This document shows, piece by piece, positions 12,101-22,771 of a DNA stretch of 64,000 nt (positions are counted from its first letter, which is position 1; the number at the start of each line of letters is the position of its first letter). The stretch is from NCBI RefSeq assembly GCF_904849725.1, contig NC_058520.1:539142083-539206082 (forward strand), written 5' to 3'. Position numbers and translations under genes: made by a program. Source of the stretch: Hordeum vulgare subsp. vulgare (Eukaryota; Streptophyta; Magnoliopsida; Poales; Poaceae). The notes beneath the pieces were generated by a model. It saw only the letters and a list, made by a program, of their open reading frames with translations. It was not told the DNA's origin and searched no databases.

Positions 12101-12900
12101 CCTCATTACAGAAGCACTTAGTCTCGGGTTTGGGTTTAATCTTGGGTCTCTTCATTAGTGCAGCAACTGTTTTTCCGTTTCACGAAGTATCCCTTCTAGC
12201 CCTTGCCCTTCTTGAAACTTAGTGGTTTTACAAACCATCAACTATTGATGCTCCTTCTTGATTTGTACTTTCGCAGTGTCAAACATCGCGAATTTCTCAA
12301 GGACCATTGCATTTATCCTTGATATGTTATAGTTCATCACGAAGCTCTCACAGCTTGGTGGCAGTGACTTTGGAGAACCATCACTATCTCATCTGGAAGA
12401 TTAACTCCCACTTGATTCAAGTGATTGTCGTACTCAGACAATCTGAGCACATGCTCAACGATTGAGCTTTTCTCCTTTACTTTGTGGACAAAGAATCTTG
12501 TTGGAGGTCTCGTACCTCTTAACAAGGGCACAAGCATGAAATCACAATTTCATCTCTTTCGAACATCACTTATGTTCCGTGACGTTTTTAAAACGTTTTC
12601 AGCGCCTTGCTTCTAAGCCATTTAAGTATTTTACACTGAACTATCGTGTAGTCATCGAAAACGTGTATGTCGGATGTTCACAGCATCCACAGACGACGCT
12701 CGAGGTGCAGCACACCGAGTGGTGCATTAAGGACATAAGCCTTCTGCGCAGCAACGAGGACAATCCTCGGTTTTACAGACTTTGTCTGCAAAGTTTGCTA
12801 CTATCAACTTTCAACTAAATTTTCTCTAGGAACATATAAAAACAGTAGAGCTATAGCGCAAGCTACATCGTAATTCGCAAAGACCATTTAGACTATGTTC
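9146..12900 (-). pseudogene. Copia gag-pol remnant, heavily mutated
   Basis: Read on the - strand, recognisable pieces appear in copia order. Gag lies near 12340-12540 (VNLPDEIV). The protease-to-integrase linker lies near 11660-11946 (SGLVLNLNNCYLV). Integrase lies near 11090-11390 (FTDDLSRY, YLSYEF). A post-integrase segment lies near 10800-10960 (KLEPKADKC-like). A reverse transcriptase piece lies near 10140-10200. Every piece is broken by stops and shifts, and no frame stays open beyond about 100 codons. It cannot supply protein for its own movement. Confidence 0.75.
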
Positions 12901-14106
12901 ATGACAATTAGTTCAATTAATCATATTACTTAAGAACTCCCACTCAAAAAGTACATCTCTCTAGTCATTTGAGTGGTACATGATCCAAATCCACTATCTC
13001 AAGTCCGATCATCACGTGAGTCGAGAATAGTTTCAGTGGTAAGCATCTCTATGCTAATCATATCAACTATACGATTCATGCTCGACCTTTCGGTCTCATG
13101 TGTTCTGAGACCATGTCTGCACATGCTAGGCTCGTCAAGCTTAACCCGAGTGTTCTGCGTGTGCAACTGTTTTGCACCCGTTGTATGTGAACGTTGAGTC
13201 TATCACACCCGATCATCACGTGGTGTCTCGAAACGACGAACTGTCGCAACGGTGCACAGTCGGGGAGAACACAATTTCGTCTTGAAATTTTAGTGAGAGA
13301 TCACCTCATAATGCTACCATCGTTCTAAGCAAAATAAGGTGCATAAAAGGATTAACATCACATGCAATTCATAAGTGACATGATATGGCCATCATCACGT
13401 GCTTCTTGATCTTCATCACCAAAGCACCGGCACGATCTTCTTGTCACCGGCGTCACACCATGATCCTCCATCATCATGATCTCCATCAACGTGTCGCCAT
13501 CGGGGTTGTCGTGCTACTCATGCTATTACTACTAAAGCTACATCCTAGCAAAATAGTAAACACATCTGCAAGCACAAACGTTAGTTATAAAGACAACCCT
13601 ATGGCTCCTGCCGGTTGCCATACCATCGACATGCAAGTCGATATTAACTATTACAACATGATCATCTCATACATCCAATATATCACATCACATCGTTGGC
13701 CATATCACATCACAAGCATACCCTGCAAAAACAAGTTAGACGTCCTCTAATTTTGTTGTTGCATGTTTTACGTGGTGACCATGGGTATCTAGTAGGATCG
13801 CATCTTACTTACGCAAACACCACAACGGAGATATATGAATTGCTATTTAACCTCATCCAAGGACCTCCTCGGTCAAATCCGATTCAACTAAAGTGGGAGA
13901 AACTGACACCCGCCAGTCATCTTTGAGCAACGGAGTTACTCGTAGCGATGAAACCAGTCTCTCGTAAGCGTACGAGTAATGTCGGTCCGAGCCGCTTCGA
14001 TCCAACAATACCGCGGAATCAAGAAAATACTAAGGAGGGCAGCAAAACGCACATCACCGCCCACAAAAACTTTTGTGTTCTACTCGAGAAGACATCTACG
14101 CATGAA
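12900..14106 (-). other. Leader and degenerate gag start of the Angela-like element
   Basis: Sequence between the primer site and the recognisable gag piece. No intact frame and no other feature was recognised. Confidence 0.4.
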
Positions 14107-14124
14107 CCTAGCTCAAGATGCCAC
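14107..14124 (-). other. Primer-binding site region of the Angela-like element
   Basis: Directly after the 5' LTR the - strand reads GTGGCATCTTGAGCTAGG, a degenerate form of the initiator-Met primer site (TGGTATCAGAGC) usual for copia elements. Confidence 0.55.
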
Positions 14125-15941
14125 TGTTGGGGAACGTCGCATGGGAAACAAAAATTTTCCTACGCGCACGAAGACCTATCATGGTGATGTCCATCTACGA
14201 GAGGGGATGAGTGATCTACGTACCCTTGTAGATCGTACAGCAGAAGCGTTAGTGAATGCGGTTGATGTAGTGGAACGTCCTCACGTCCCTCAACCTGCCC
14301 CGCGAACAATCCCGCGATCAGTCCCACAATCTAGTACCGAACGGACGACACCTCCGCGTTCAGCACACGTACAGCTCGACGATGATCTCGGCCTTCTTGA
14401 TCCAGCAAGAGAGACGGAGAGGTAGAAGAGTTCTCCGGCAGCATGACGGCGCTCCTGAGGTTGGTGATGACCTTGTCTCAGCAGGGCTCCGCCCGAGCTC
14501 CGCAGAAACGCGATCTAGAGGAAAAACCGTGGAGGTATGTGGTCGGGCTGCCGTGGAAAAGTCGTCTCAAATCAGCCCTAAAACCTCCGTATATATAGGT
14601 GGGAGGGAGGGGACCTTGCCTTGGGGCTCAAGGAGCCCCAAGGGGGTCGGCCGAGTCCAAGGGGGAGGACTCTCCCCCCCAAACCGAGTTGGACTAGGTT
14701 TGGTGGGAGGGAGTCCCCCTTCCTTCCCACCTCCTCCTTTTTTTTTCTTTCTCTCTTGATTTTCTTCTCCTTGGCGCATAGAGCCTTTTGGGCTGTCCCA
14801 CCATCCCACTAAGGGCTGGTGTGCCACCGTCAAGTCCTATGGGCTTCCCCGGGGTCGGTTGCCCCCCCGGTGAACTCCCGGAACCCATTCGTCATTCCCG
14901 GTACATTCCCAGTAACTCCGAAAACCTTCCGGTAATCAAATGAGGTCATCCTATATATCAATCTTCGTTTCCGGACCATTTTGGAAACCCTCGTGACGTC
15001 CGTGATCTCATCCGGGACTCCGAACAACATTCGGTAACCAACCATATAACTCAAATACGCATAAAACAACGTCGAACCTTAAGTGTGCAGACCCTGCGGG
15101 TTCGAGAACTATGTAGACATGACCCGAGAGACTCCTCGGTCAATATCCAATAGCAGGACCTGGATGCCCATATTGGATCCTACATATTCTACGAAGATCT
15201 TATCGTTTGAACCTTAGTGCCAAGGATTCATATAATCCCGTATGTCATTCCCTTTGTCCTTCGGTATGTTACTTGCCCGAGATTCGATCGTCAGTATCCG
15301 CATACCTATTTCAATCTCGTTTACCGGCAAGTCTCTTTACTCGTTCCGTAATACAAGATCCCGTAACTTACACTAAGTCACATTGCTTGCAAGGCTTGTG
15401 TTTGATGTTGTATTACCGAGTGGGCCCCGAGATACCTCTCCGTCACACGGAGCGACAAATTCCAGTCTCGATCCATACTAACTCAACGAACACCTTCGGA
15501 GATACCTGCAGAGCATCTTTATAGTCACCCAGTTATGTTGCGACGTTTGATACACACAAAGCATTCCTCCGGTGTCCGTGAGTTATATGATCTCATGGTC
15601 ATAGGAACAAATACTTGACACGCAGAAAACAGTAGCAACAAAATGACACGATCAACATGCTACGTCTATTTAGTTTGGGTCTAGTCCATCACATGATTCT
15701 CCTAATGATGTGATCCCGTTATCAAGTGACAACACTTGCCTATGGCCAGGAAACCTTGACCATCTTTGATCAACGAGCTAGTCAACTAGAGGCTTACTAG
15801 GGACAGTGTTTTGTCTATGTACCCACACAAGTATTGTGTTTCCAATCAATACAATTATAGCATGGATAATAAACGATTATCATGAACTAAGAAATATAAT
15901 AATAACTAATTTATTATTGCCTCTAGGGCATATTTCCAACA
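14125..15941 (-). repeat. Angela-like LTR (5' LTR of the - strand element)
   Basis: 1817 bp, the promoter-bearing copy for - strand transcription. It differs from the other copy by scattered substitutions plus length changes in a C run and a T run. Confidence 0.93.
14590..14597 (-). promoter_or_regulatory. TATA box of the Angela-like 5' LTR
   Basis: TATATATA, read on the - strand as CCTATATATACGG, inside the 5' LTR. A downstream start of the genomic RNA is expected. Confidence 0.55.
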
Positions 15942-16929
15942 AAAATATACACTTTTCATGGCTTGATATGCTTGTATTGTTCAAGTTAAGCACTAACACA
16001 GGCTTGTGATGCCATTTTTAGGATTGCATTGGGGCAATAGATGGTACTCATGTCACTGCTAGAGTTCCTAGGTCATAGTCTACAAAATACAGGGGGAGGA
16101 AGCACTACACAAGCCAGAATGTGCTTGCTGCTGTTGACTTTGATCTAAAGTTCACATATGTGTTGGCTGGCTGGGAGGGGTCAACACATGATGCTTACAT
16201 TCTCAGTGACAACATGACTCGACCTGATGGGATCAATATCCCTGACGACAAGTTCTACCTTGGAGATGCTCACTATGCATGTCGGTCGGGTGTTCTTCCA
16301 CCCTTCAGGAAAACCAGGTACTATCTCAACGAGTTCACTGGTAGGAATTATCGTAGAACTGCACATGAGTTGTTTAATATTAGACACTCCAGCCTTAGAG
16401 TAACTGTTGAGAGGGCATTTGGAGCTCTGAAGAATATGTTTAAGATCCTGGATTAGAAGCCATTCCACCCATACCCACTCAGGTTAAGCTTGTTCTTGCT
16501 TGTTGCATTCTGCATAACTCGATCCTCAAGTGGGGCTTTGATGAACACGTGCTTGAGGAGGAAGAGGTCGAGCTTGCCCATGTTGTTAGCTCTGGTCATG
16601 GTGTGGAGGCATTTGACAATGACGCTTGGAAGAACAAAAGGTTGGAGTGGGCAGAGGCAATGTGGCTTAACAGAGGTCAGTGCATGATTTGAAGAAGAGG
16701 AGGAAGAAGAAGCAACAACAACAGAAGCACAAGCAGAAGAAGAGGAAGATGAAAAGGAAGATTTCGTAGCAGTAACACCAATGAAGTATCGCCTATTTAG
16801 CCAATGGCTCTTAATAATTTGTTCTGTCATTTGATAGTAGTTAGGATGAACTGTCATTTGTTTAATTAGCTGGCACTACATGTTCAGATTGTGTGCGGTA
16901 AGCTCACCACTAGTTACAAGTGGTGACAA

Positions 16930-17151
16930 CAACTTATGCAGGTTGCAACCAAACGCCATGTCATATGTTCGCCTAATGTAATGCGGGCAACCAAACGCCG
17001 TGTCAAAAATGATTGTCTCATGCAACTAAGGTACATGCAGGCAACCAAACTATGTGCATCCAGGATCCTTTTGCGTGCATCCCCTCAAACCGGATCACTA
17101 GAGCTAGGCTAGCCAGGCCAGGCTCGGTTGCCAATATAACCAAACATGCCC
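16930..17151 (+). repeat. Subterminal repeats of the Harbinger element
   Basis: GCAACCAAAC occurs near 16943, 16988 and 17040, echoing the terminal AACCAAACATGCCC. Such clustered motifs are candidate transposase-binding sites (inference). Confidence 0.6.
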
Positions 17152-17344
17152 TTATAGTATTTCCCAAAAACCCAGATACCCCTCTGACGACGCCTAGGGT
17201 TTCGACGTGGAAGTGTGGCGGCCACTAGTTTTCACCGGCGGGGCACGATCGAGATTCTGCAGCGAGGAGATGACCATATCTTCTCATGACGCACGCGATG
17301 AGAGGGGTCTGGGAGTCGCCCATAACTGCTCGTCTGGAAGAGGC

Positions 17345-20300
17345 ATTAGGCAAGCTGGGTATAATCAATGAAGAAGCAACATTGTTTGTGATAGATGATA
17401 GAGATGTAAGACAAAGAGATGGCTGATCGTCGGCAAGGTCCTCCACCGGAATTTGCTCCACATCCAAACAATAGAAGGTGCTCTTTGGCCTGTTTAAGGG
17501 AATCCCCGAGGACTACAGTTATGTTCCATATGAGGGAAAACATGTTTGTGGCAGAGTTTAAGGCTCAAAGGTGTGACATCCCCGGATTATGCTACAGTAA
17601 TCATTGTAATTAAGCTAGAGAGATGGCCAAGATTAAGCTAATGCTTTTGCTAGTCCAGTTATGATCACAGTTGGAATCAAACTCTGATTCAAATTCTTCT
17701 GCAATTCAAATTCATTTCAAAAATGGATATAAAAGTTTTGCAAACTTCAAAATAAAAATCATGCATGGGTTGTAAATAATCCCTAAATTAGTATAAAACT
17801 GCAACCAACATTTTTTGAATAAATTTGGTACCTCAAAACTAATTAAAACTAAGGCCTAAACAATAAATGGGACGCCTTTTAAATTAAGTAAATTCCAAAC
17901 CTTTGTCAAATGCCCCCAAACTTTTTGTGGCAGAGTCTAATATTGTCACATCTTTATTGAATCATTTTGTGAAAACTACAAAGGTCTTTTGGTTGCTAAA
18001 ATAAATAAGACTGAAAAAACAAAAAACAAAGCAAAAAAAAAACTCCCCCAGTGGGTCGGCCCCAACCGGCCCACCTAATTCAGCCCACCCCACGTGGGGG
18101 TATTTAACCCCCAAGGAACCCTAACCGGCGACCCCAGCCCCCACTCACTCCCCACTCCCCCCTCACCTGAACCCCCCTCCCCTAGCGGCGCCCCGCCCTC
18201 CCAACTAGCATCGTCCCTCCGGCCCGACGGCCCACCGGTCGGTGCCGCCCCCTCGCCGGCCTCCACCGCCTCTCCCCCATCGGACTACCCCGCTGGTCCT
18301 TCTTGAGACACTGCCTCCCACTACATCAGTAGTGAGGCCCCTCTCCTCCTCTCCCCAACTCCGGCAACCCGCGGCCACCGCGCCACCACTCACTCCGGCG
18401 AGCCCCCCCTCCGGCAAGAAGAGCCCCGACGTTGTGCACCACCCTGGCATCGCCCTGGCCCCCGCAGCCCCGTGTCCGCCTCGAGCCCGGTGGCCACCAC
18501 CGCAACGCCGCTCGCCGCCGGTGCGCCCTGGCCACGCCTCTGGCCGCCGACGCTTTCCGCGCGTGCTGCCGCTGGCACACCGCCGGCCACACCACCGTTG
18601 CCCCCTGCCCGTCTCCTCGCCGGTGGCCTCGACCATAGCCAGGCCCCCACTAACCTCCCTCCCTCCCCGTGACGTTGACAGAGGGGCCCCACCCCCTAAA
18701 CATTTAATTTGATATATATATATACATATATAATGGATTAAAAGTAATAATCAAAATAGTTAATTAGTTAGTTAATTAACTTAATTAGAGTAGTTAGATA
18801 ATTTTAGCACTTGTTAAGTTAATGTGTGATTGACAGGTGGGTCCCACCCCCCTAAATAAATGTGATTAATGTTTATGAAACTTAATTAAAAATGTGACTA
18901 TGACAACAGGGCCCACTGGCTAGTTTGACTAGTCAACTAGGACCATTGACTGCTCATGTCAACATGACATCATGGTGATGTCATAACTATTTATTGAATT
19001 TAATTAAATATATTTAGTTCCTAAATAATTATTATATCTTTAAAAATTAATTTAAAATAATCCGTAATCCAGATGAAATTGTTTTGTACATGAAATTTGA
19101 TGAGAAAAACGAGACGAACCCGGATACGTGTCCGTTCGTCTGTCAAGCGTCCCTATCATAACGAACATGGAACTTTTTCCATCCTTTTCGCTTGTCCGGT
19201 AGTAGCCAAAGACCCGGGAAATATCGTCAGATATTTTCCCGATCTGTCCATGACGTATAATACTGCGTTAGTGCATGCGTAGCCCTGCATATTGCCATGC
19301 CATGCATCGTGTTGCATTTGTGCTTTTATATTTATTGTTTCATCCCCCCTCTTCTTACCGGTAGACCCCGAGATTGACGTTGCTGCCGGATACGACTACC
19401 CTCCTAACGACCAACCCTTTTCCATAGAGCAACAAGGCAAAGCAAACCCCCCTTGATCATTCCTATATCGCCTATTCTTTCTCCCTCATGTTTGCATTAG
19501 AATTTTGCTACTGTTGTAGATAGCTCCTATATCTGATGCATAGCCTCTTTTTGATGAAGTGCTACTTTACTCTATCGTACTTTAAACTGTTTAATATATG
19601 TGGAGCAGTGGTCCCCTTTGACCCCCCTAAGATCAGTTGCCCCGCTTTATCATCGAAGTCTCAATCTTTTGATCGACGAGCCAAGACCCGTCACATCACT
19701 AACACCCCCTTAGTTGTACGATGTTGCAGAGCTATTGTCGAGTACCGAAGGTGACACCTCGATACGTACCCCCGATGTTAGCTCTGTAGTGTGGTTAACC
19801 GGTGCTGGTTCACGGAGGGTGATTCTTCCCTGGCCACCTTGACGATTACATCATTTGGAATCCATCGAGGGTGATACCTCGGATCCCTCTGATGTTACAG
19901 TCGCACAGTTACTTGACCTTGCTACTAGGAAAATGATGAGGTGTGTTGTGGGTGGATTCCCGCGTGAATGTGATGAGGCGTGGCCGGGCATTCTGGGCCC
20001 TTGCTACACATCCTCGAGACGGGGTGACGGGACCACATATCATGGATTGCTGATAGTCGCCGCAGTGTTAATTAAAATGCTAACGGGATTTGGGTATTTG
20101 ATCAGAGTTGGCCGGGAGACCTTTTCACACTAACCTTCACGTGGGAGAAGTTATGGGTACTCGACGTCGTGGTATAAGCCGAAGCTCTTCACACATCAAC
20201 AATGGAGTGGCGCGCGACCCAGTGGTCCGCGTAAGCATCGTTCTTGCATAAGAGGTGCCAGGACTGACTTCGACCGCCCACACATCGTGCAGGAGTGCAA

Positions 20301-21745
20301 AGGGTGATGGGCCCACGACTCCTACGCGCTTAGGATTTAGACCGGCGGGCTGGCCTCTCTATTGAGCCTAGGTAGGCTGCAACGTGTTGATGTTCCAAGG
20401 CCGGGCATGACCCAGGAAAGTGTTTCCGACCAGAGTTTATCAAGCGTGTTGGGTACTGTGGAGCACCACTGCAGGGATGAAAACTAACTATTTGAATAGC
20501 CGTGTCCATGGTTACAGGACGACTTGGAGTTTTGCCCTTATCTTATACAACTAGAACTGTTAGTTAACTCGAATGTTTGCCCCGGGATTGCTTTCTCGCA
20601 GGGATTCGAGGAAGAATCTCTAGGCGTGACCTTAATTAATATTGCTGCAACACTATGATTATTTAATTGTGTTACTTGCTCTACCCTCGTCTATTGCTGG
20701 AAGACCCCTGAAGATGCTAGTCTTCGATAGGACTAGTCCCCTCTCTCTATTCTTGCATTGTTGCAATTAGTACACATACAACCTCATTCATTTGATACTG
20801 ATGCATAACTTAGAATAGTCCGATGTCAGTCTTGCGAGTACTTTGGATGAGTACTCACCGTTGCTTTGCTCCCCCTTTTCCCCTTGATTCGATTGCTGCG
20901 ATCAGATGATGGAGCCCAAGAGATGGCGTATCCCGCCGACGACGACTGCTATCCCGATGGTGCCCACTACTACGTGGAGGCCGTTAATGACCAGGAGTAG
21001 TTTAGGAGGTTCACAGGTAGGAGGCCTCGCCTTGTTCGATCGATCGATGTATCTTTTGTGCTAGCCTTCTCTAAGGCATTGTCATGTTTTATGTCTGTAC
21101 TCATATATTTGTTGCTTCCGCTGACTCGTGTGTTTATCGAGCTTCTGTATTCTAGCCCTCGAGGCCCCTGGCTTGTAATATGAAGCTTGTATGTTTTTAT
21201 TTGTGTCTAGAGTTGTGTTGTGATATCTTTCCGTGAGTCCTTGAGCTTGGTCATACGCATTTGCGTGTATGATTAGCATACGATAAAATCGAGGGCATCA
21301 CAAAAGGGATCATGATCGCATGTGGATGGGATCATGGAACATGAGCAAGAACACAGTAATCTTGGCGGACTTTAAGGACTGCATGTGACTCAATGAGGTC
21401 AAGTTTGAACAGCTCCATCTGTGGGCTAGGGTTCCAAATCTCCCATACAATCTCCACAATGATACATGGGGGAAGTTGATCGCACAACAGATAGATAACA
21501 ACACTACCTCAATCCAGTTTAATCATGTTGGTGGATTTCTACGGGCGAGGGTATCCATTGATATTAGTAAACCTCTGAGGAGGTGGATCTTGATCGAATC
21601 AACAAAGAGACATAAGACTGATCTATACGACATCCAATATGAACAAGTTTCACACTTTTTCTTCTCGTGTGGCCGTCTGGGATACATAGAGCTCATGTGC
21701 CCAACTCCAGGTCCTCGAGATGATAAAGGTGAACTCCCCTTTTAA
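17345..21745 (+). pseudogene. LINE ORF1 (DUF4283 plus CCHC zinc knuckle), interrupted
   Basis: The left part (to 17571) reads LEEALGKLGIINEEATLFV and later ENMFVAEFKAQR. The right part resumes at 21308 with DHDRMWMGSWNMSKNTVILA, then WARVPNLPYNLHNDTWGKLI, GGFLRARV and KPLRRWILIES, and ends PTPGPRDDKGELPF at the TAA 21743-21745. Stops interrupt it on both sides, one of them CGA to TGA in the right part. The knuckle reads FFFSCGRLGYIELMC, where related proteins have FCFSCGRLGH...C, so two of its four zinc ligands are gone. ORF1 proteins bind LINE RNA; this one cannot be made. Confidence 0.7.
17572..21302 (+). mobile_element. Solo LTR, 3.7 kb, of a large-LTR retrotransposon
   Basis: Starts TGTGACATCCCCGG and ends GGGCATCACA, flanked by AAAGG on both sides (17567-17571, 21303-21307). 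No second LTR copy, primer site or coding interior was found, so this is a single LTR left by LTR-LTR recombination. A CCCC-rich, GC-rich stretch at 18040-18700 after GTATTTAACC looks like the LTR promoter and leader. The length suggests a gypsy or LARD-type family; the exact family is not assigned. Confidence 0.8.
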
Positions 21746-22065
21746 ACGATGATGAGGGTACCTGAAGATCACCGAAAGACTGCTTTGGTTGATAGTTCGG
21801 GTCAGAGCAAAACACGATGTCGAATAGTCAGCGAGAATCTGAGAATACTTTCAATGTTGGTAAGGGTGTAGAGTGACATCCCCGGTGAAAGACTGTACAA
21901 ATGTTAAACAGAAGGGAGCACCAAAACAAGTTTATAGACTGGTAGCAACTAACTCTCTCCGGCTTATGGGCGCTGACGATATATTTGAAACTGAAAATAC
22001 AAGATATCAATGGTGGAGGGGGATGTAGAAGCTTATGAGGATGCAAATAAATTAGAGAGGACTTT

Positions 22066-22108
22066 AAATAATAATAATAATAATAATAATAAGAAGAAGA
22101 AGAAGAAG
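22066..22108 (+). repeat. Compound microsatellite (AAT)n(AAG)n
   Basis: About eight AAT units pass directly into six AAG units, inside the LINE between ORF1 and ORF2. Confidence 0.95.
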
Positions 22109-22157
22109 CCCACACCTGACAATTTGGTGGTAGGTGCAGAGTAGTCCTCCCATCCCA

Positions 22158-22270
22158 ATGAGTTGTAACAGTTGGAATTGTCTGGGGCATGCGAACCCCG
22201 AGGCAGTTCGGTAGCTTCGCGGTATTCATTACTACATGATGGTCCAAAGACAACACATCAATCAAAGACC
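22158..22270 (+). pseudogene. LINE ORF2 endonuclease start, truncated
   Basis: ATG at 22158, then SCNSWNCLGHANPEAVR, a stop at the next codon, and LRGIHYYMM. This matches the SWNCRGLGNP opening of plant LINE ORF2 apurinic endonucleases. Only about 35 codons remain; reverse transcriptase is absent. Confidence 0.65.
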
Positions 22271-22347
22271 CTTCAATAAAACTGTGTGTAATCCATCAAT
22301 CACAAACGATATTTGGTTCACCAAATGAAGGGATTGGAAACTGCTTC

Positions 22348-22771
22348 ATGGCAAAAGGCCCCAAGGTATCACACCCCGAGTACTTTGACTTTGATAGTGA
22401 TGAGGATGACTTGTTAGGGGAATATGACTTGCTCCTTGATAAGACTGTTACCTTGGGGCCTCTTGATTCCACTAATGATTCTCTTAGCCAAGTTCCACTT
22501 GAGCAAGAAAACAACTTATTGGAAGGAACTATAGAGAGAGGTGTCTTCAAGAGTCTTGCCGAAAGTAAGAAATTCGAAGAAATTGTGTGCAAGCGAGGAG
22601 GACATCGGAAGAAGCAAGATGTTGGTTACTTCAACGTCAACACAGATGTTTGGGAAGAAGGTCAATATCCCATTCCCAAGTTTGTTCCTCAAGAGGAGAA
22701 GTATGATCCTACTCCTCCCAAGGGAACAAGCTTTCAAGATGACCTTCCACCACAAGACTACAAGGGCAAGG
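22348..22771 (+). pseudogene. Retroelement-like acidic ORF fragment, cut by an LTR insertion
   Basis: Open frame from ATG 22348. It begins MAKGPKVSHPEYFDFDSDED and is rich in Asp/Glu, then Lys/Pro (KFVPQEEKYDPTPPKG), ending DLPPQDYKGK where the LARD-like LTR begins at 22772. It resembles the spacer that follows the gag zinc knuckle in some grass retroelements, but I could not place it firmly. It has no start signal of its own that I trust, and its continuation would lie beyond the window, past the right end of the inserted element. Confidence 0.45.

Larger units (their letters stand above)
7315..15941 (-). mobile_element. Angela-like Ty1/copia LTR retrotransposon, complete, - strand
   Basis: 8.6 kb, bounded by TGTTGG...CCAACA with target duplication AAAAT (7310-7314, 15942-15946). 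Read on the - strand the LTR begins TGTTGGAAATATGCCCTAGA, the Angela/BARE-type LTR start. It is inserted in the intron of the Harbinger transposase. About 29 substitutions between the two LTRs (near 1.6%) point to a recent insertion, while the interior is badly decayed. Confidence 0.93.
6793..16692 (+). pseudogene. PIF/Harbinger transposase (DDE_Tnp_4), inactivated and split by an intron insertion
   Basis: Exon 1 is 6793-7299 (donor GTGAGC at 7300) and exon 2 is 16022-16692 (acceptor TTTTTAG). Phases agree, and the 8.6 kb copia element lies between them in the intron. Exon 1 encodes the N-terminal helix-rich part (EEQVAMFLHVVGH, ETISRYFK). Exon 2 encodes the nuclease with catalytic residues still readable: Asp in GAIDGTH (16040), Asp in LGDAHY (16265) and Glu in VERAFG (16409). 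It is dead. In-frame stops lie at 7126, 7192, 7267, 16076 and 16454, and a one-base deletion near 16475 shifts the tail, which then reads VKLVLACCILHN to the TGA at 16690. The family's role is cut-and-paste transposition with TTA target preference. Confidence 0.9.
6246..17151 (+). mobile_element. PIF/Harbinger DNA transposon containing a nested retrotransposon
   Basis: Terminal inverted repeats GGACGTGTTTGGTT (6246) and, inverted, GGGCATGTTTGGTT (ending 17151), flanked by TTA target duplications (6243-6245, 17152-17154), the PIF/Harbinger signature. Without the nested copia element it is about 2.27 kb and carries one transposase gene. No separate Myb-like ORF was recognised, so it may depend on a partner protein from elsewhere (inference). 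Confidence 0.92.
17155..22270 (+). mobile_element. Decayed LINE (L1-type non-LTR element) with a nested solo LTR
   Basis: A 5' leader is followed by ORF1 with a zinc-knuckle domain (split by the solo LTR) and then the start of ORF2. The ORF2 endonuclease opening SWNCLGHANPEAVR is readable at 22170-22211, and the sequence stops matching soon after. Both ends are approximate; no poly(A) tail or target duplication was recognised. Confidence 0.65.

Noticed and set aside
18100..18700. GC-rich, proline-rich frames on both strands
   Set aside because: Inside the solo LTR; frames follow base composition and match no family I know.
17572..21302. Solo LTR as the same family as the LARD-like LTRs
   Set aside because: Both start TGTGACA but the following bases and the 3' ends (CATCACA versus GTTACA) differ.
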